DNA of 64,000 nucleotides from NCBI RefSeq assembly GCF_051133435.1, contig NZ_JBPGNY010000002.1, positions 434,001 to 498,000 on the forward strand. Reading direction: 5' to 3'. This document shows, in pieces, positions 9,482-18,395 of the stretch. How positions within the stretch are numbered: position 1 is the first letter of the stretch; each line of letters starts with the position of its first letter. The notes beneath the pieces were generated by a model. That model was not told the origin of the DNA, did no database searches, and saw nothing but the letters and a program-made list of their open reading frames with translations. The stretch is from JAAYAO01 sp051133435 (lineage in GTDB: Bacteria; Actinomycetota; Actinomycetes; Propionibacteriales; Propionibacteriaceae). The position numbers were made by a program, and so were the translations under genes.

Positions 9482-10054
9482 ATGCTCCACTCCGACGAGC
9501 GCACCGATGTGCAACTGCTCGCCGCCCATGTCGACGGTGATGACGATGCCTTCGCCGTGCTGGTGAACCGGCACCGCGACCGCTTGTGGGCCGTGGCGCT
9601 GCGCACCATGCGCAACGGTGAGGAAGCCGCCGACGCCCTGCAGGACGCCTACATCTCGGCCTTCCGCCGCGCGCACACCTTCCGGGGCGATTCCCAGGTC
9701 ACCACCTGGCTGCACCGGATCGTGGTGAACGCCTGCCTGGACCGGATTCGCCGCAACAAGGTGCGCCGGGCCGATGCCCTGCCCGAGGACATCGACCGCA
9801 ACGAGATCATGGCCGCCCCGTCCAATGCCGAGCACGCCGTCGAGGCCGGTGAGACCCGCGAGGTGGTGCGGGCCGCCCTGGGTGAACTCAACGCCGACCA
9901 ACGCGCCGCCCTGGTGCTGGTCGACATGGAGGGCTATTCGGTGGAGGAAGCCGCACGTATCCTGGGATGTGCCACCGGGACGATCAAGAGCCGGTGTTCC
10001 CGCGGACGGGCCAAGCTGTTGCCGCTGCTGGAACAACTCCGGAGCCGGGTATGA
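9482..10054 (+). CDS. sigM: ECF RNA polymerase sigma factor SigM
   Basis: A 190-aa extracytoplasmic-function sigma factor. Region 2 is at about residues 20-90 (AADALQDAYISAFRRAHTF, then TWLHRIVVNACLDRIRR). Region 4 is at about 130-185, with the helix-turn-helix EEAARILGCATGTIKSRCSRGR. It would redirect RNA polymerase to envelope or redox stress promoters. The ATG directly follows the murJ stop with no gap, so expression depends on the murJ transcript or on translational coupling. Position after murJ and before a short zinc-type anti-sigma gene is the conserved actinobacterial sigM arrangement. In M. tuberculosis the next genes are trxB2 and trxC; here they are absent and lie inverted at 60 kb. 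Confidence 0.92.
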   Translation: MLHSDERTDVQLLAAHVDGDDDAFAVLVNRHRDRLWAVALRTMRNGEEAADALQDAYISAFRRAHTFRGDSQVTTWLHRIVVNACLDRIRRNKVRRADALPEDIDRNEIMAAPSNAEHAVEAGETREVVRAALGELNADQRAALVLVDMEGYSVEEAARILGCATGTIKSRCSRGRAKLLPLLEQLRSRV

Positions 10055-10145
10055 AAAAGATCACCACCCGCGAGCCGGAACCGATCCGAGATCGAGCTCG
10101 TCCCAGCCTGTACCCCTCGTTTCCAACCGCCGTCTGGAGCCCGAG

Positions 10146-10502
10146 ATGACTCATCCTTCGCGTGATGTGTTGGCCGACGTGGCTGCCGATCTCGCTGTTG
10201 ATCGGGTGGCGCGCGCACATGTCGCATCGTGCGCCCGCTGCACCGAGATTGTCGCTGTGTTCACCGAGGCCGGCTCGTTGCTGTCGGACGTCCCGGCCGA
10301 GACGATGCCCCCGGACGTCGCCGCACGGCTGGACGCCACCCTCGATGCCGAGGTGGCCCGTCGTCGCAGCGGCGCCAGCAAGGCCGAGATGGACGCCGAA
10401 TCGGCGGCTGCCGCGGCGCGTACTGCACTGGGATCCTTCGGTGCGAACCCGATCGGGGAGAAGAAGATCGCCCCGCAGCGCCGCACGCGGCTCTCGAACT
10501 GA
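10146..10502 (+). CDS. Anti-sigma factor of SigM, zinc-binding type
   Basis: A 118-aa protein with a ZAS-type H-x3-C-x2-C motif (HVASCARC, about residues 28-35), the hallmark of zinc-associated anti-sigma factors that hold ECF sigma factors. The rest is Ala-rich and helical, and no membrane segment is present, so it is a soluble cytoplasmic form. It starts at ATG 10146 with GGAGC 6 nt upstream, 91 nt after sigM. The position directly after sigM gives the partner. Thiol or zinc redox sensing is plausible from the motif but is inference. Confidence 0.75.
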   Translation: MTHPSRDVLADVAADLAVDRVARAHVASCARCTEIVAVFTEAGSLLSDVPAETMPPDVAARLDATLDAEVARRRSGASKAEMDAESAAAAARTALGSFGANPIGEKKIAPQRRTRLSN

Positions 10503-10560
10503 CCGAACTCGAACTGACGCGCAGCTCGAACCGACCGAACACACCCGCCCCCGGGAAACA

Positions 10561-10587
10561 AAAACCCGCCCTCGTGGGGCGGGTTTT
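10561..10587. terminator. Bidirectional rho-independent terminator
   Basis: AAAACCCGCCC at 10561-10571 pairs with GGGCGGGTTTT at 10577-10587 around a 5-nt loop. T-runs on both strands allow it to end the rightward murJ-sigM operon and the leftward gyrA-DUF3566-tRNA transcript. Confidence 0.85.
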
Positions 10588-10602
10588 CCCGGTTCTGGAT
10601 GG

Positions 10603-10679
10603 TGGTGGGCCTAACTGGACTTGAACCAGTGACCTCTGCCTTATCAGGGCAGCGCTCTAACCGTCTGAGCTATAGGCCC
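10603..10679 (-). tRNA. tRNA-Ile (GAT anticodon)
   Basis: The minus strand reads GGGCCTATAGCTCAGACGG and folds as a cloverleaf. The acceptor stem GGGCCTA pairs with TAGGCCC, the anticodon stem-loop is CTGCC-CTGATAA-GGCAG with anticodon GAT, the T-arm loop is TTCAAGT, and a CCA end is encoded at 10603-10605. It follows gyrA and DUF3566 on the same strand, a common position for tRNA-Ile in actinobacteria. Confidence 0.95.
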
Positions 10680-10747
10680 GGGGTGCTCCCGGAGGTGCAA
10701 CGACGAGTCACTGTACTGCATCGCCGTTGCCCGCTCCAAATTTTCGA

Positions 10748-12259
10748 TCAGTCCTCGGCGAGGGTCACCTCGAGACCACCCAGCAGGGAGGAGGCGAGGT
10801 TGTACAGGAAGGCCGCCAAGGTTCCGATCGCGGTCATCAGCACCACGTTGAGCACGCCGACCACCAGGGTGAACCCGGCCACCCGCTGCGGGGTGAGGTA
10901 GTCCTCGATCTTGAACGGGGTGGTGTCACCGGGGGCGGCCAGCACCTGACCGACGATGTCGTTGATCGCGTCGAACACGCCGGACGAGCTGATCACGCTG
11001 TACAGCAACATCACCGCGGCCAGGCTCGCGATCATGAAGGCGATCGAGAACAGGAAGGTGGTCTTCATCACCGACCAGGGGTCGAACTTCGCCAACCGCA
11101 GCCGAGCTTTGCGGGTGCGGTGGGTGGTTGGGTTACCGATCGCACGCTTCACCGAGGCGGCCACGCTCGCGGCGGTCGCCTTCGCCCCCGAGGTCTTGTC
11201 GTCGCCATCCTTGGTGCGGGTCGCGGAGGCATCGGAGGCCAACACCTCGGTCTTCGCGTCCGCATCGGGGGTGGCCACGTCACCGCCGGCGGCATCCCGG
11301 GCAGCCAGATCGTCGGTCTTCTTGTCCTCCCCCAGTACCTGGGCGGTGCTGCGCTGCGGCGCGCCACCCCGGTTCACACCCATCGCCGGCGTGGCGCCGG
11401 GTGCATCGGGCTTCGACCCGACGGCACCGGAACCAGCAGCACCTCCGGCGGCGGCACCGACTGCGGCACCACCCAGGGCGGCACCACCGGCAGCGGCTGC
11501 GGCTCGGGCGCTCGCCTTGCTGCGCGGGCCTCGCCGCACCGGCTGAGCCGGCTTCCCGGGCTGATTCTCCTTGGCCGCGTCCGGCTTGGCAGCGTCCGGC
11601 TCGGCGGGCTTGGCCGGTTCAGCGGACTTCGCCGTCGGGGCCGGCTTCGCCGGTTCGGTGGGCTTGGTTGCCCCCGGCTGAGCCGTGCTCTTTGTCGGCT
11701 GAGCCGTGGTCGCTGCCGGCTGCGCCGTACTCTTTGTCGGCTGCGCCGGGGTCGCGGCCGGGGTACCGGACGAAGCCGGGGGCTTCGCGCCGGCACTCGC
11801 AGCCGGCGGCGTTTGGGCCGGCTTCCCGGGCTGGTTCGGCTTCGGCTGAGCCGACTGCGGCTGCGCAGGCTTTGTCGGTTTGGCCTGTGCCGATTGGGAT
11901 TGTGCCGGTTGCGGCTGTCCCGGCTTGGCCGGAGCCGGCGTGGCCGCGTTCTTGGCCTCGGCCGGTGCCGGCACCGGGGACGGCTGGGTTCCGGGCGCCT
12001 TCACCGGCGCGCCGGGGGTATTCCCGGAGGCGGCGGTGGGCGCCTTGGCCGGGCCGGCGCCGGTATCGCTCGGACGGGCGGGGCTGGGCACCGGACCGGA
12101 CTCGGTCTTGGGTGCGGCCGCGGGACGGACCTGAGCAGGCGGAGTCGCCATCACCGGTGCCTGGGACGGCGGGGCCACCTGACGCACCGGCTTGTCACCG
12201 GTGACCGCAGGTTGGACGATCGTGTCGTCGTCCCCACCGCTATTCGAGTGATCAGTCAC
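10748..12259 (-). CDS. DUF3566 membrane protein with long Pro/Ala/Lys-rich N-terminus
   Basis: A 503-aa protein. The conserved DUF3566 domain is C-terminal (about residues 385-500), with two membrane helices separated by an extracytoplasmic loop; M. tuberculosis Rv0007 occupies the same position after gyrA. The first roughly 350 residues are low-complexity repeats of the AQPTKSTAQP and AKPAEP type, probably disordered and much longer than usual. Function is unknown. GTG at 12257-12259 overlaps the gyrA stop by 8 nt and is preceded by GGAGGAG inside the gyrA 3' end, so translation is coupled to gyrA. A start further upstream is possible but lacks that ribosome-binding site. Confidence 0.85.
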   Translation of the reverse strand: MTDHSNSGGDDDTIVQPAVTGDKPVRQVAPPSQAPVMATPPAQVRPAAAPKTESGPVPSPARPSDTGAGPAKAPTAASGNTPGAPVKAPGTQPSPVPAPAEAKNAATPAPAKPGQPQPAQSQSAQAKPTKPAQPQSAQPKPNQPGKPAQTPPAASAGAKPPASSGTPAATPAQPTKSTAQPAATTAQPTKSTAQPGATKPTEPAKPAPTAKSAEPAKPAEPDAAKPDAAKENQPGKPAQPVRRGPRSKASARAAAAAGGAALGGAAVGAAAGGAAGSGAVGSKPDAPGATPAMGVNRGGAPQRSTAQVLGEDKKTDDLAARDAAGGDVATPDADAKTEVLASDASATRTKDGDDKTSGAKATAASVAASVKRAIGNPTTHRTRKARLRLAKFDPWSVMKTTFLFSIAFMIASLAAVMLLYSVISSSGVFDAINDIVGQVLAAPGDTTPFKIEDYLTPQRVAGFTLVVGVLNVVLMTAIGTLAAFLYNLASSLLGGLEVTLAED

Positions 12260-14966
12260 TGAGCTCCTCCTCGCCGTGCACATCCTCGGCGCCTGGGTCG
12301 GTAACAGTCACGCTACCTTCCTCGACCGGTTCATTCTGCTTGGTTCCGGCTTCAGATGCATCTTCGGCCTCGGATTCGGCATCCGATTCACCGTTCTGAT
12401 CCTCGTGCTCGGGCTCCTGGGCCTCCGGATTCACCGCGATCAAACTCACCGCATCCTTGCCCTGGACGCCGACGAACTTGACCCCCATGGTGTCGCGGCC
12501 CTGTACCGGAACCTCCGACACCGCACTGCGGGTCACCTGACCCGAAAGCCGAATCGCCAACACCTCGTCGCTCTCGACGACGATCAGCCCACCGACCAAG
12601 GAGCCACGGTCTTCGTTGAGCTTCATCGCCTTGATGCCCAGGCCGCCGCGGCGCTGTTCGCGGTAATCACTGACCCGGGTGCGCTTGGCGTAGCCACCGT
12701 CAGTGACGGTGAACACGAACCGTTCCACGTCGTCGGCATCATCGCTGTGGTCGACCACCGCCATCGACAGCAACTCGTCGCCGGCGCGGAATTCCATCCC
12801 CTTGACCCCGGCGGTGGCCCGTCCCATCGGACGGACCTGGGCATCATCGAGCTGGAACCGGATCGCCTGACCCTTGCGCGAGACCAACAATGCATCGCTG
12901 TCCGGTCCACACAGGCCGGCACCGATCACCTCGTCGCCATCGGCCAGGTTGATCGCAATCACCCCGGCCTGGCGCGGCGAGTCGTACAACGTCAGGTCGG
13001 TCTTCTTGACCTTGCCCTGACGGGTGGCGAGCAGCAGGTAGGGCGCATCCTGATAGGTGCGCAGGGTCAACACCTGGGCGATGTGCTCATCGGGCTGGAA
13101 GCTCAACAACCCGGCGACGTGTCCACCGCGGGCATCGCGTCCGGCCTCGGGCAGTTGCCACACCTTGGTGCGGTAGACCCGTCCCTGGTTGGTGAAGAAC
13201 AGCACCCAGTCGTGGTTGCTGGTGGTGAACAGGTGCTCGACGGTGTCGTCGGTGCGCAGGGACGCCCCCCGCACCCCCTTGCCGCCGCGCTTCTGCACCC
13301 GGTAGGAGTCGGAACGGGTGCGCTTGGCGTACCCGCCGTGGGTGATCGTGACCACCATGTCGAAGTCGGGGATGAGATCTTCCTCGGACATGTCGCCGTC
13401 GGCGGCGATGATCCGGGTCTTGCGCTCCGACCCGTACTTGTCGACGATCTCGGTCAGTTCATCGGCGATGATCTGCCGCTGCCGGCTCTCGTCGGCCAGG
13501 ATCGCCTGCAGGTCGGCGATTCGCTGTTCGATCTCGGCCAGGGTGTCCATGATCTTCTGGCGTTCCAGCGCGGCCAACCGGCGCAACTGCATGTCCAGGA
13601 TCGCGGTGGCCTGGACATCGTCGATGTCCAGCAGGGCCTTCAACCCTTCCCGGGCCTCCTCGGTGGTGCGCGATCCGCGGATCAGCGCGATCACCTCGTC
13701 CAGGGCGTCCAGGGCCTTGACGTAACCGCGGAACAGGTGGGCCTGCTCCTCGGCCTTGGCCAGCCGGAACCGGGTGCGGCGCTGGATGACCTCGATCTGG
13801 TGGGTCACCCAGTGGGTGATGAACTGGTCGAGGCGCAGGGTGCGCGGCACGTCGTCGACCAGCGCGAGCATGTTGCAGCCGAAGGTGTCCTGCAACTGGG
13901 TGTGCTTGTAGAGGTTGTTCAGCACCACCCGCGGCTGGGCGTCGCGCTTCAACACGATCACCAGACGCTGACCGGTACGCGCCGAGCTGTCGTCGCGGAT
14001 GTCGGCGATGCCGCCGATCCGGCCGGAGTTGACCAACTCGGCGATCTTGGCGGCCAGGTTGTCGGGGTTGCACATGTACGGCAACTCGGTGACCACCAGG
14101 GAGGTGCGGCCGTTCTTGTCCTCCTCGATGTCGACCACCGCGCGCATCGTCACCGATCCGCGGCCGGTGCGGTAGGCCTCCTCGATGCCCTTGCGGCCGA
14201 CGATCAACGCGCCGAGCGGGAAGTCGGGGCCCTTGACCCGTTCCATCGCCGCCTCGAGCAGCTCCTCCTCGGTCGCCTCCGGGTGGGCCAGCGACCACAG
14301 CACCGCGTCGGCCACCTCACGCATGTTGTGGGTGGGGATGTTGGTGGCCATGCCGACCGCGATACCGGTGGATCCGTTCACCAACAGGTTCGGGAACCGT
14401 GCCGGCAGCACGACCGGTTCGGTGTCGCGGTTGTCGTAGTTGGGCTTGAAGTCGACGGTGTCCTCTTCGATGTCGCGCACCATCTCCATGGCCAGCGGCG
14501 CCATCTTGCACTCGGTGTACCGCATCGCGGCGGCCGGGTCGTTACCGGGCGAACCGAAGTTGCCCTGCCCCAACACCAGCGGGGCCTTCATCACCCACGG
14601 CTGGGCGAGCCGCACCAGGGTGTCGTAGATCGCCGAGTCACCGTGGGGGTGGTACAGACCCATCACCTCACCGACCACGCGGGAGCACTTGTTCCAGCCC
14701 CGGTCGGGACGGTAACCACCGTCGAACATCGCGTACAGCACCCGGCGGTGCACCGGCTTCAAACCGTCGCGGACGTCGGGCAGGGCGCGTCCGACAATCA
14801 CGCTCATCGCGTAGTCGAGGTAGGCGCTCTGGATCTCGTCGGTGAGGGCGATCTCCTGGGTGCGCTGCAGGCGCTCACCCATGTCCAGGCCCTGTCCGTC
14901 GGCCTGCACCTGCTCGTCGGGTGCCTGGTCCTCGGCCGAGGTCGGGTCTTGGGGAATGTCAGTCAT
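12252..14966 (-). CDS. gyrA: DNA gyrase subunit A
   Basis: A 904-aa type II topoisomerase subunit that, with GyrB, introduces negative supercoils. Key features: HPHGDSAIYDTLVRLAQ at about residues 105-121 (the quinolone-resistance region, Ser and Asp at the two usual positions, so no obvious resistance substitution), and the catalytic tyrosine in AMRYTECKMAPL at about 149. The C-terminal domain has repeated beta-pinwheel blades, including GQAIRFQLDD and RVSDYREQRRGG. The last 60 residues are acidic. ATG at 14966 has AAGGAC at good spacing. It lies 41 nt after gyrB in the same operon. Confidence 0.98.
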   Translation of the reverse strand: MTDIPQDPTSAEDQAPDEQVQADGQGLDMGERLQRTQEIALTDEIQSAYLDYAMSVIVGRALPDVRDGLKPVHRRVLYAMFDGGYRPDRGWNKCSRVVGEVMGLYHPHGDSAIYDTLVRLAQPWVMKAPLVLGQGNFGSPGNDPAAAMRYTECKMAPLAMEMVRDIEEDTVDFKPNYDNRDTEPVVLPARFPNLLVNGSTGIAVGMATNIPTHNMREVADAVLWSLAHPEATEEELLEAAMERVKGPDFPLGALIVGRKGIEEAYRTGRGSVTMRAVVDIEEDKNGRTSLVVTELPYMCNPDNLAAKIAELVNSGRIGGIADIRDDSSARTGQRLVIVLKRDAQPRVVLNNLYKHTQLQDTFGCNMLALVDDVPRTLRLDQFITHWVTHQIEVIQRRTRFRLAKAEEQAHLFRGYVKALDALDEVIALIRGSRTTEEAREGLKALLDIDDVQATAILDMQLRRLAALERQKIMDTLAEIEQRIADLQAILADESRQRQIIADELTEIVDKYGSERKTRIIAADGDMSEEDLIPDFDMVVTITHGGYAKRTRSDSYRVQKRGGKGVRGASLRTDDTVEHLFTTSNHDWVLFFTNQGRVYRTKVWQLPEAGRDARGGHVAGLLSFQPDEHIAQVLTLRTYQDAPYLLLATRQGKVKKTDLTLYDSPRQAGVIAINLADGDEVIGAGLCGPDSDALLVSRKGQAIRFQLDDAQVRPMGRATAGVKGMEFRAGDELLSMAVVDHSDDADDVERFVFTVTDGGYAKRTRVSDYREQRRGGLGIKAMKLNEDRGSLVGGLIVVESDEVLAIRLSGQVTRSAVSEVPVQGRDTMGVKFVGVQGKDAVSLIAVNPEAQEPEHEDQNGESDAESEAEDASEAGTKQNEPVEEGSVTVTDPGAEDVHGEEELSD

Positions 14967-15007
14967 GCAAAGTCCTTAGCTCTGCGATGGGCAACGGCCG
15001 CACCGCG

Positions 15008-17065
15008 TCAGATGTCGAGGAAGCGGACGTCCTTGGCGTTCTGTTGGATGAAGCTGCGGCGCATCTCGACGTCCTCGCCCATCAGGATCGAGAACATCTC
15101 GTCGGCCCGGGCCGCGTCGTCCAGGGTCACCTGCAGCAGGATCCGCTTGTCCGGATCCATCGTGGTGTCCCACAGGTCGCCGGCGTCCATCTCACCGAGG
15201 CCCTTGTACCGCTGGATCGGGTTGACGTTCGGCAGCTTCTTGCCGGCGGCCAGCCCGGCCTCACGCAGCGCATCGCGTTCGGAATCGGTGTAGGCCAACT
15301 CGTGCGGGGCGTTGGTCCACCGCAGCCGGAACAGCGGCGGCTGGGCCAGGTACACGTGCCCGGCATCGATCAGCGGCTTCATGTACCGGAACAGCAGGGT
15401 CAGCAGCAGCGTGCGGATGTGGGCGCCGTCGACGTCGGCGTCGGCCATCAGCACAACCTTGTGGTAGCGCAGCTTGTCGATGTCGAAATCGTCCTGGATG
15501 CCGGTGCCGAGCGCGTTGATGATCGCCTCGACCTCGCGGTTCTGCAGGATCTTGTCGATCCGGGCCTTCTCGACGTTGAGGATCTTGCCGCGCAGGGGCA
15601 GGATCGCCTGGGTGCGCGGGTCGCGGCCACCCTTGGCCGAACCGCCGGCGGAGTCACCCTCGACGATGAAGACCTCGCACTCCTCGGGGTTGGTCGAGGA
15701 GCAGTCGGACAGTTTGCCGGGCAGCCCGCCACCGGCCAGCAGACCCTTGCGGCTGCGGGCCAGATCCCGGGCCTTGCGGGCGGCGAGCCGGGCCTGGGCG
15801 GCGGCCTGCGACTTGCGGACGATCTCCTTGCCCTCGGCCGGGTTCTGTTCCATCCAGTCGCCGAGCTTGTCGTTGACCACCCGCTGGACGAAGGACCGCG
15901 CCTCGGTGTTGCCGAGTTTGGTCTTGGTCTGGCCCTCGAACTGCGGTTCGGAGAGCTTGATCGACACGATCGCGGTCAGACCTTCACGGATGTCGTCACC
16001 GGAAACCCGGTCCTCGCGCTTGCGGATCAGCCCCCAGGCCTCACCCCACTTGTTGACCGTGTTGGTCAGCGCGGAGCGGAAGCCCTCCTCGTGGGTGCCG
16101 CCCTCGTGGGTGTTGATCGTGTTGGCGAAGGTGTGCACCGATTCGTTGAACGAGGTGTTCCACTGCATCGCCACCTCCAGGCCCATGCCCTGGTCGGGCT
16201 GGTGGGCATCCACCGCGATCACGGTGGGGTGGATCGTTTCCTTGGTCGCGGTGAGGTGTGCGACGTAGTCGATCAGGCCGTTGTCGTAGCGGAAGGTCTC
16301 CCCCGGTGCCTCGCCGGTTTCGGGGTCGGCATGCTCGGGACGCTCGTCCACCAGCTCGATGGTCAGTCCCTTGTTCAGGAAGGCCATCTCACGGAACCGG
16401 TTCAGCAGGGTGTCGTAGGAGTAGTCGGTGGTCTCGAAGATCTCGTCGGAGGCCCAGAAGGTGACCGTGGTGCCGTTCGCGTCGGATTCCTCGAGCCGCT
16501 CCAGGGGCCCGTCCGGTTCACCGAGGGAGAAGGACTGCTGCCAGTGGTAGCCGTCGCGCCACACGTCGACGGTCAGCCGCGACGCCAGGGCGTTCACCAC
16601 CGACACACCCACCCCGTGCAGACCACCGGAGACCTTGTAGCCGCCGTCGCCGAACTTGCCGCCGGCGTGCAGGACGGTCAGCGCCACGGTGACCGCGGGG
16701 ATCTTCTCCACCGGGTGCAGGCCGACCGGAATACCGCGTCCGTTGTCGACCACCCGGATGCCGCCCTCGGGCAGGATGGTGACGGTGATCTTGTCGCAGT
16801 AGCCGGCCAGGGCTTCGTCGACGGAGTTGTCGACCACCTCGTAGACCAGGTGGTGCAAACCGCGCTCACCGGTCGAACCGATGTACATGCCGGGCCGCTT
16901 GCGTACCGCCTCGAGGCCTTCCAGTACCGAGATCGAACTCGCGTCGTACTGACCCTCGGCGACCGCGTGCGACACGCTCCCCGAAATGGTGGCCAACTCG
17001 GCCTCGGTCAACTCACCGGAGATGTCTCCCAGTGGGTTCAACGGGCCCGTGGTCTCTTCACTCAC
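15008..17065 (-). CDS. gyrB: DNA gyrase subunit B
   Basis: A 685-aa ATPase subunit of gyrase. The GHKL ATPase domain comes first (EVVDNSVDEALAGYCD, then VDNGRGIPVG, then GGLHGVGVSVVNAL). It is followed by the transducer domain, the TOPRIM domain (IVEGDSAGGSAKGGRD, then DADVDGAHIRTLLL) and a C-terminal tail ending in FLDI. A GTG start at 17063-17065 is preceded by AGGAG. In most actinobacteria gyrB follows recF and the DUF721 gene directly; here three membrane-protein genes are inserted between them. Confidence 0.98.
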   Translation of the reverse strand: MSEETTGPLNPLGDISGELTEAELATISGSVSHAVAEGQYDASSISVLEGLEAVRKRPGMYIGSTGERGLHHLVYEVVDNSVDEALAGYCDKITVTILPEGGIRVVDNGRGIPVGLHPVEKIPAVTVALTVLHAGGKFGDGGYKVSGGLHGVGVSVVNALASRLTVDVWRDGYHWQQSFSLGEPDGPLERLEESDANGTTVTFWASDEIFETTDYSYDTLLNRFREMAFLNKGLTIELVDERPEHADPETGEAPGETFRYDNGLIDYVAHLTATKETIHPTVIAVDAHQPDQGMGLEVAMQWNTSFNESVHTFANTINTHEGGTHEEGFRSALTNTVNKWGEAWGLIRKREDRVSGDDIREGLTAIVSIKLSEPQFEGQTKTKLGNTEARSFVQRVVNDKLGDWMEQNPAEGKEIVRKSQAAAQARLAARKARDLARSRKGLLAGGGLPGKLSDCSSTNPEECEVFIVEGDSAGGSAKGGRDPRTQAILPLRGKILNVEKARIDKILQNREVEAIINALGTGIQDDFDIDKLRYHKVVLMADADVDGAHIRTLLLTLLFRYMKPLIDAGHVYLAQPPLFRLRWTNAPHELAYTDSERDALREAGLAAGKKLPNVNPIQRYKGLGEMDAGDLWDTTMDPDKRILLQVTLDDAARADEMFSILMGEDVEMRRSFIQQNAKDVRFLDI

Positions 17066-17167
17066 CGGGTCGTCTCCTGTCGTTACTCATGGCTTATCAC
17101 CCAAACACATCGAGTCTACTGCCTCAGCGCGGAATAACCTGCTTTCACGGCCCCCGCGGACGACAAA

Positions 17168-17173
17168 ATTGTA
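17168..17173 (-). promoter_or_regulatory. Putative -10 box of the gyrBA promoter
   Basis: The minus strand reads TACAAT here, close to the consensus, about 100 nt upstream of the gyrB GTG. It sits in the most AT-rich part of the 182-nt gap before gyrB. No convincing -35 hexamer is seen 17 nt upstream. Confidence 0.4.
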
Positions 17174-17220
17174 TCGATATGCCCGTTAGCGGCCCTCAAA
17201 GGCCCGCAGAACGCTCGCGA

Positions 17221-17238
17221 CCCCCACCGCTGTGGGGG
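17221..17238 (-). terminator. Hairpin after the three-gene membrane cluster
   Basis: CCCCCAC at 17221-17227 pairs with GTGGGGG at 17232-17238 around a 4-nt loop, about 10 nt after the stop codon at 17248 on the leftward strand. There is no U-run, so it is a candidate terminator only. Confidence 0.4.
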
Positions 17239-17247
17239 GACACGTCA

Positions 17248-17883
17248 TTATTGGGACGCATCCGGCAGTCGAATCACCGGGACATAGGTCAGATAGGCCC
17301 GGTCGGCCGGGTTCCAGACCCGTTCCCCCAGGGCGATCAGCGTGTTGTCGGTGTACTCCAGGTCGACCAGGCCCACCGCCAGGTAGGCGGTCGGTTCGGT
17401 GTCCATTTCCACAGTCCACACCGCCGACTGCGGGGTTCCGGTGGGTGGCACCCAGGCGCTGCCGTGTTGATCGACCTCAACCTTGGTCACCGACAAGGCC
17501 TCGCCGCCGCGCGGATTACGGACCGCGATCCAGCCGTGGTCACCGGTCTCGAAGTAGACCGTCTCGTGCCAGGTGTTGGTGATCGTGCCGATCACCCGGT
17601 ACTCCCAGTGCCAGGAATCGTCGTAATCCTGGACGTGCTGCACCTCCACCCGGTCCAACACGATCTCGTAGGGGCCGACCTCCAGCACCGCACCGGGCTT
17701 GCGCAGATCGATCAGGTCTCGGCGCTCCTCGAAACCACCGGCGGCGAAGACGGTGCCGGCGATCGCGGCCAACACCAGCACGATGCTCACCAACCACACC
17801 CAGCCCGGCAGTCGGAACGGACGTACCGGTTGCGACCACTGTTCGTCGAGCGGATGGTCGTCCAGCCATACCCCGGCCCTCAT
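17248..17883 (-). CDS. Membrane-anchored protein, last gene of a coupled trio
   Basis: A 211-aa protein with a short cytoplasmic N-terminus, one membrane helix (about residues 28-48) and an extracytoplasmic beta-rich domain of about 155 residues. The domain begins KPGAVLEVGPYEIVLDRVEV and continues with a pattern resembling the DUF4352/immunoglobulin-like fold. I do not recognise a named family. Its ATG overlaps the stop of the previous gene by 4 nt (ATGA), so the two are translationally coupled. All three genes of the trio carry a membrane anchor followed by a similar beta-type domain, which suggests parts of one envelope complex. That is inference. Confidence 0.65.
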   Translation of the reverse strand: MRAGVWLDDHPLDEQWSQPVRPFRLPGWVWLVSIVLVLAAIAGTVFAAGGFEERRDLIDLRKPGAVLEVGPYEIVLDRVEVQHVQDYDDSWHWEYRVIGTITNTWHETVYFETGDHGWIAVRNPRGGEALSVTKVEVDQHGSAWVPPTGTPQSAVWTVEMDTEPTAYLAVGLVDLEYTDNTLIALGERVWNPADRAYLTYVPVIRLPDASQ

Positions 17884-18395
17884 CGGATCACCTCCGACAG
17901 GGCCCGCCAGGTGGTCGTGCCCAGCATCACGCCGCCGACGTTCTCGGCCTGCGAGCTGGGTACCTCGAACACCGTCACCACCTGGGTGGGTTCACCGGGG
18001 GTGGCGTCCATACAGGAGGACCGGAAACTCTCGTTGAGCACATGGGACTGCTCGATGAACCAGGACATGGTCTGCTCGGCATCGATCAAGGAAAGCGGGC
18101 AATAGGCATCGGCGCCCTCATCGATGGTGACCTCGACGACCACGGCGACGTAGGTCATTCCCGGTGCGGCATATTGCACTCGTCCGCCGCCGGTACCGAC
18201 CTGGGAGCGCACCATGCCCAGGTACTTGTAGGTGATGCCGTCCTTCGACACGACCTCACCCGGCTCGTGCACGGTGTAGTTGGTCAGCGTGTAGCTGTAG
18301 GTCATGCCGATCCACACGGTGAGGAAGGACAGGCCCACCAGCAGTACCGCCACGAAGGCCTGCCAGCGACTGATGAACCACCACGGCGTCCTCAT
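17880..18395 (-). CDS. Membrane-anchored protein, middle gene of a coupled trio
   Basis: A 171-aa protein beginning MRTPWWFISRW, with one membrane helix (about residues 10-32) and an extracytoplasmic domain. The pattern (EPGEVVSKDGITYKYLGM, later TYVAVVVEVTI) resembles DUF4352-type accessory domains that often carry beta-sandwich folds. Two cysteines in the domain (CPLSL and SSCMDA) may form a disulfide. ATG at 18393-18395 shares one base with the upstream TGA stop (TGATG), which decides this start over a longer frame reaching 18443. Function is unknown. Confidence 0.65.
   Translation of the reverse strand: MRTPWWFISRWQAFVAVLLVGLSFLTVWIGMTYSYTLTNYTVHEPGEVVSKDGITYKYLGMVRSQVGTGGGRVQYAAPGMTYVAVVVEVTIDEGADAYCPLSLIDAEQTMSWFIEQSHVLNESFRSSCMDATPGEPTQVVTVFEVPSSQAENVGGVMLGTTTWRALSEVIR

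Noticed and set aside
8042..10036. 664-codon minus-strand frame
   Set aside because: Antisense shadow of murJ and sigM; low-complexity His/Gly/Gln content, no start signals.
10603..10679. rRNA operon start next to tRNA-Ile
   Set aside because: No 16S, 23S or tRNA-Ala sequence is adjacent; the tRNA stands alone after DUF3566.
12276..15293. Open frame of 1005 codons on the plus strand
   Set aside because: It is antisense to gyrA and gyrB. High-GC codon use opens long frames on the opposite strand; the composition is Gly/Asp/His-rich and has no ribosome-binding site.
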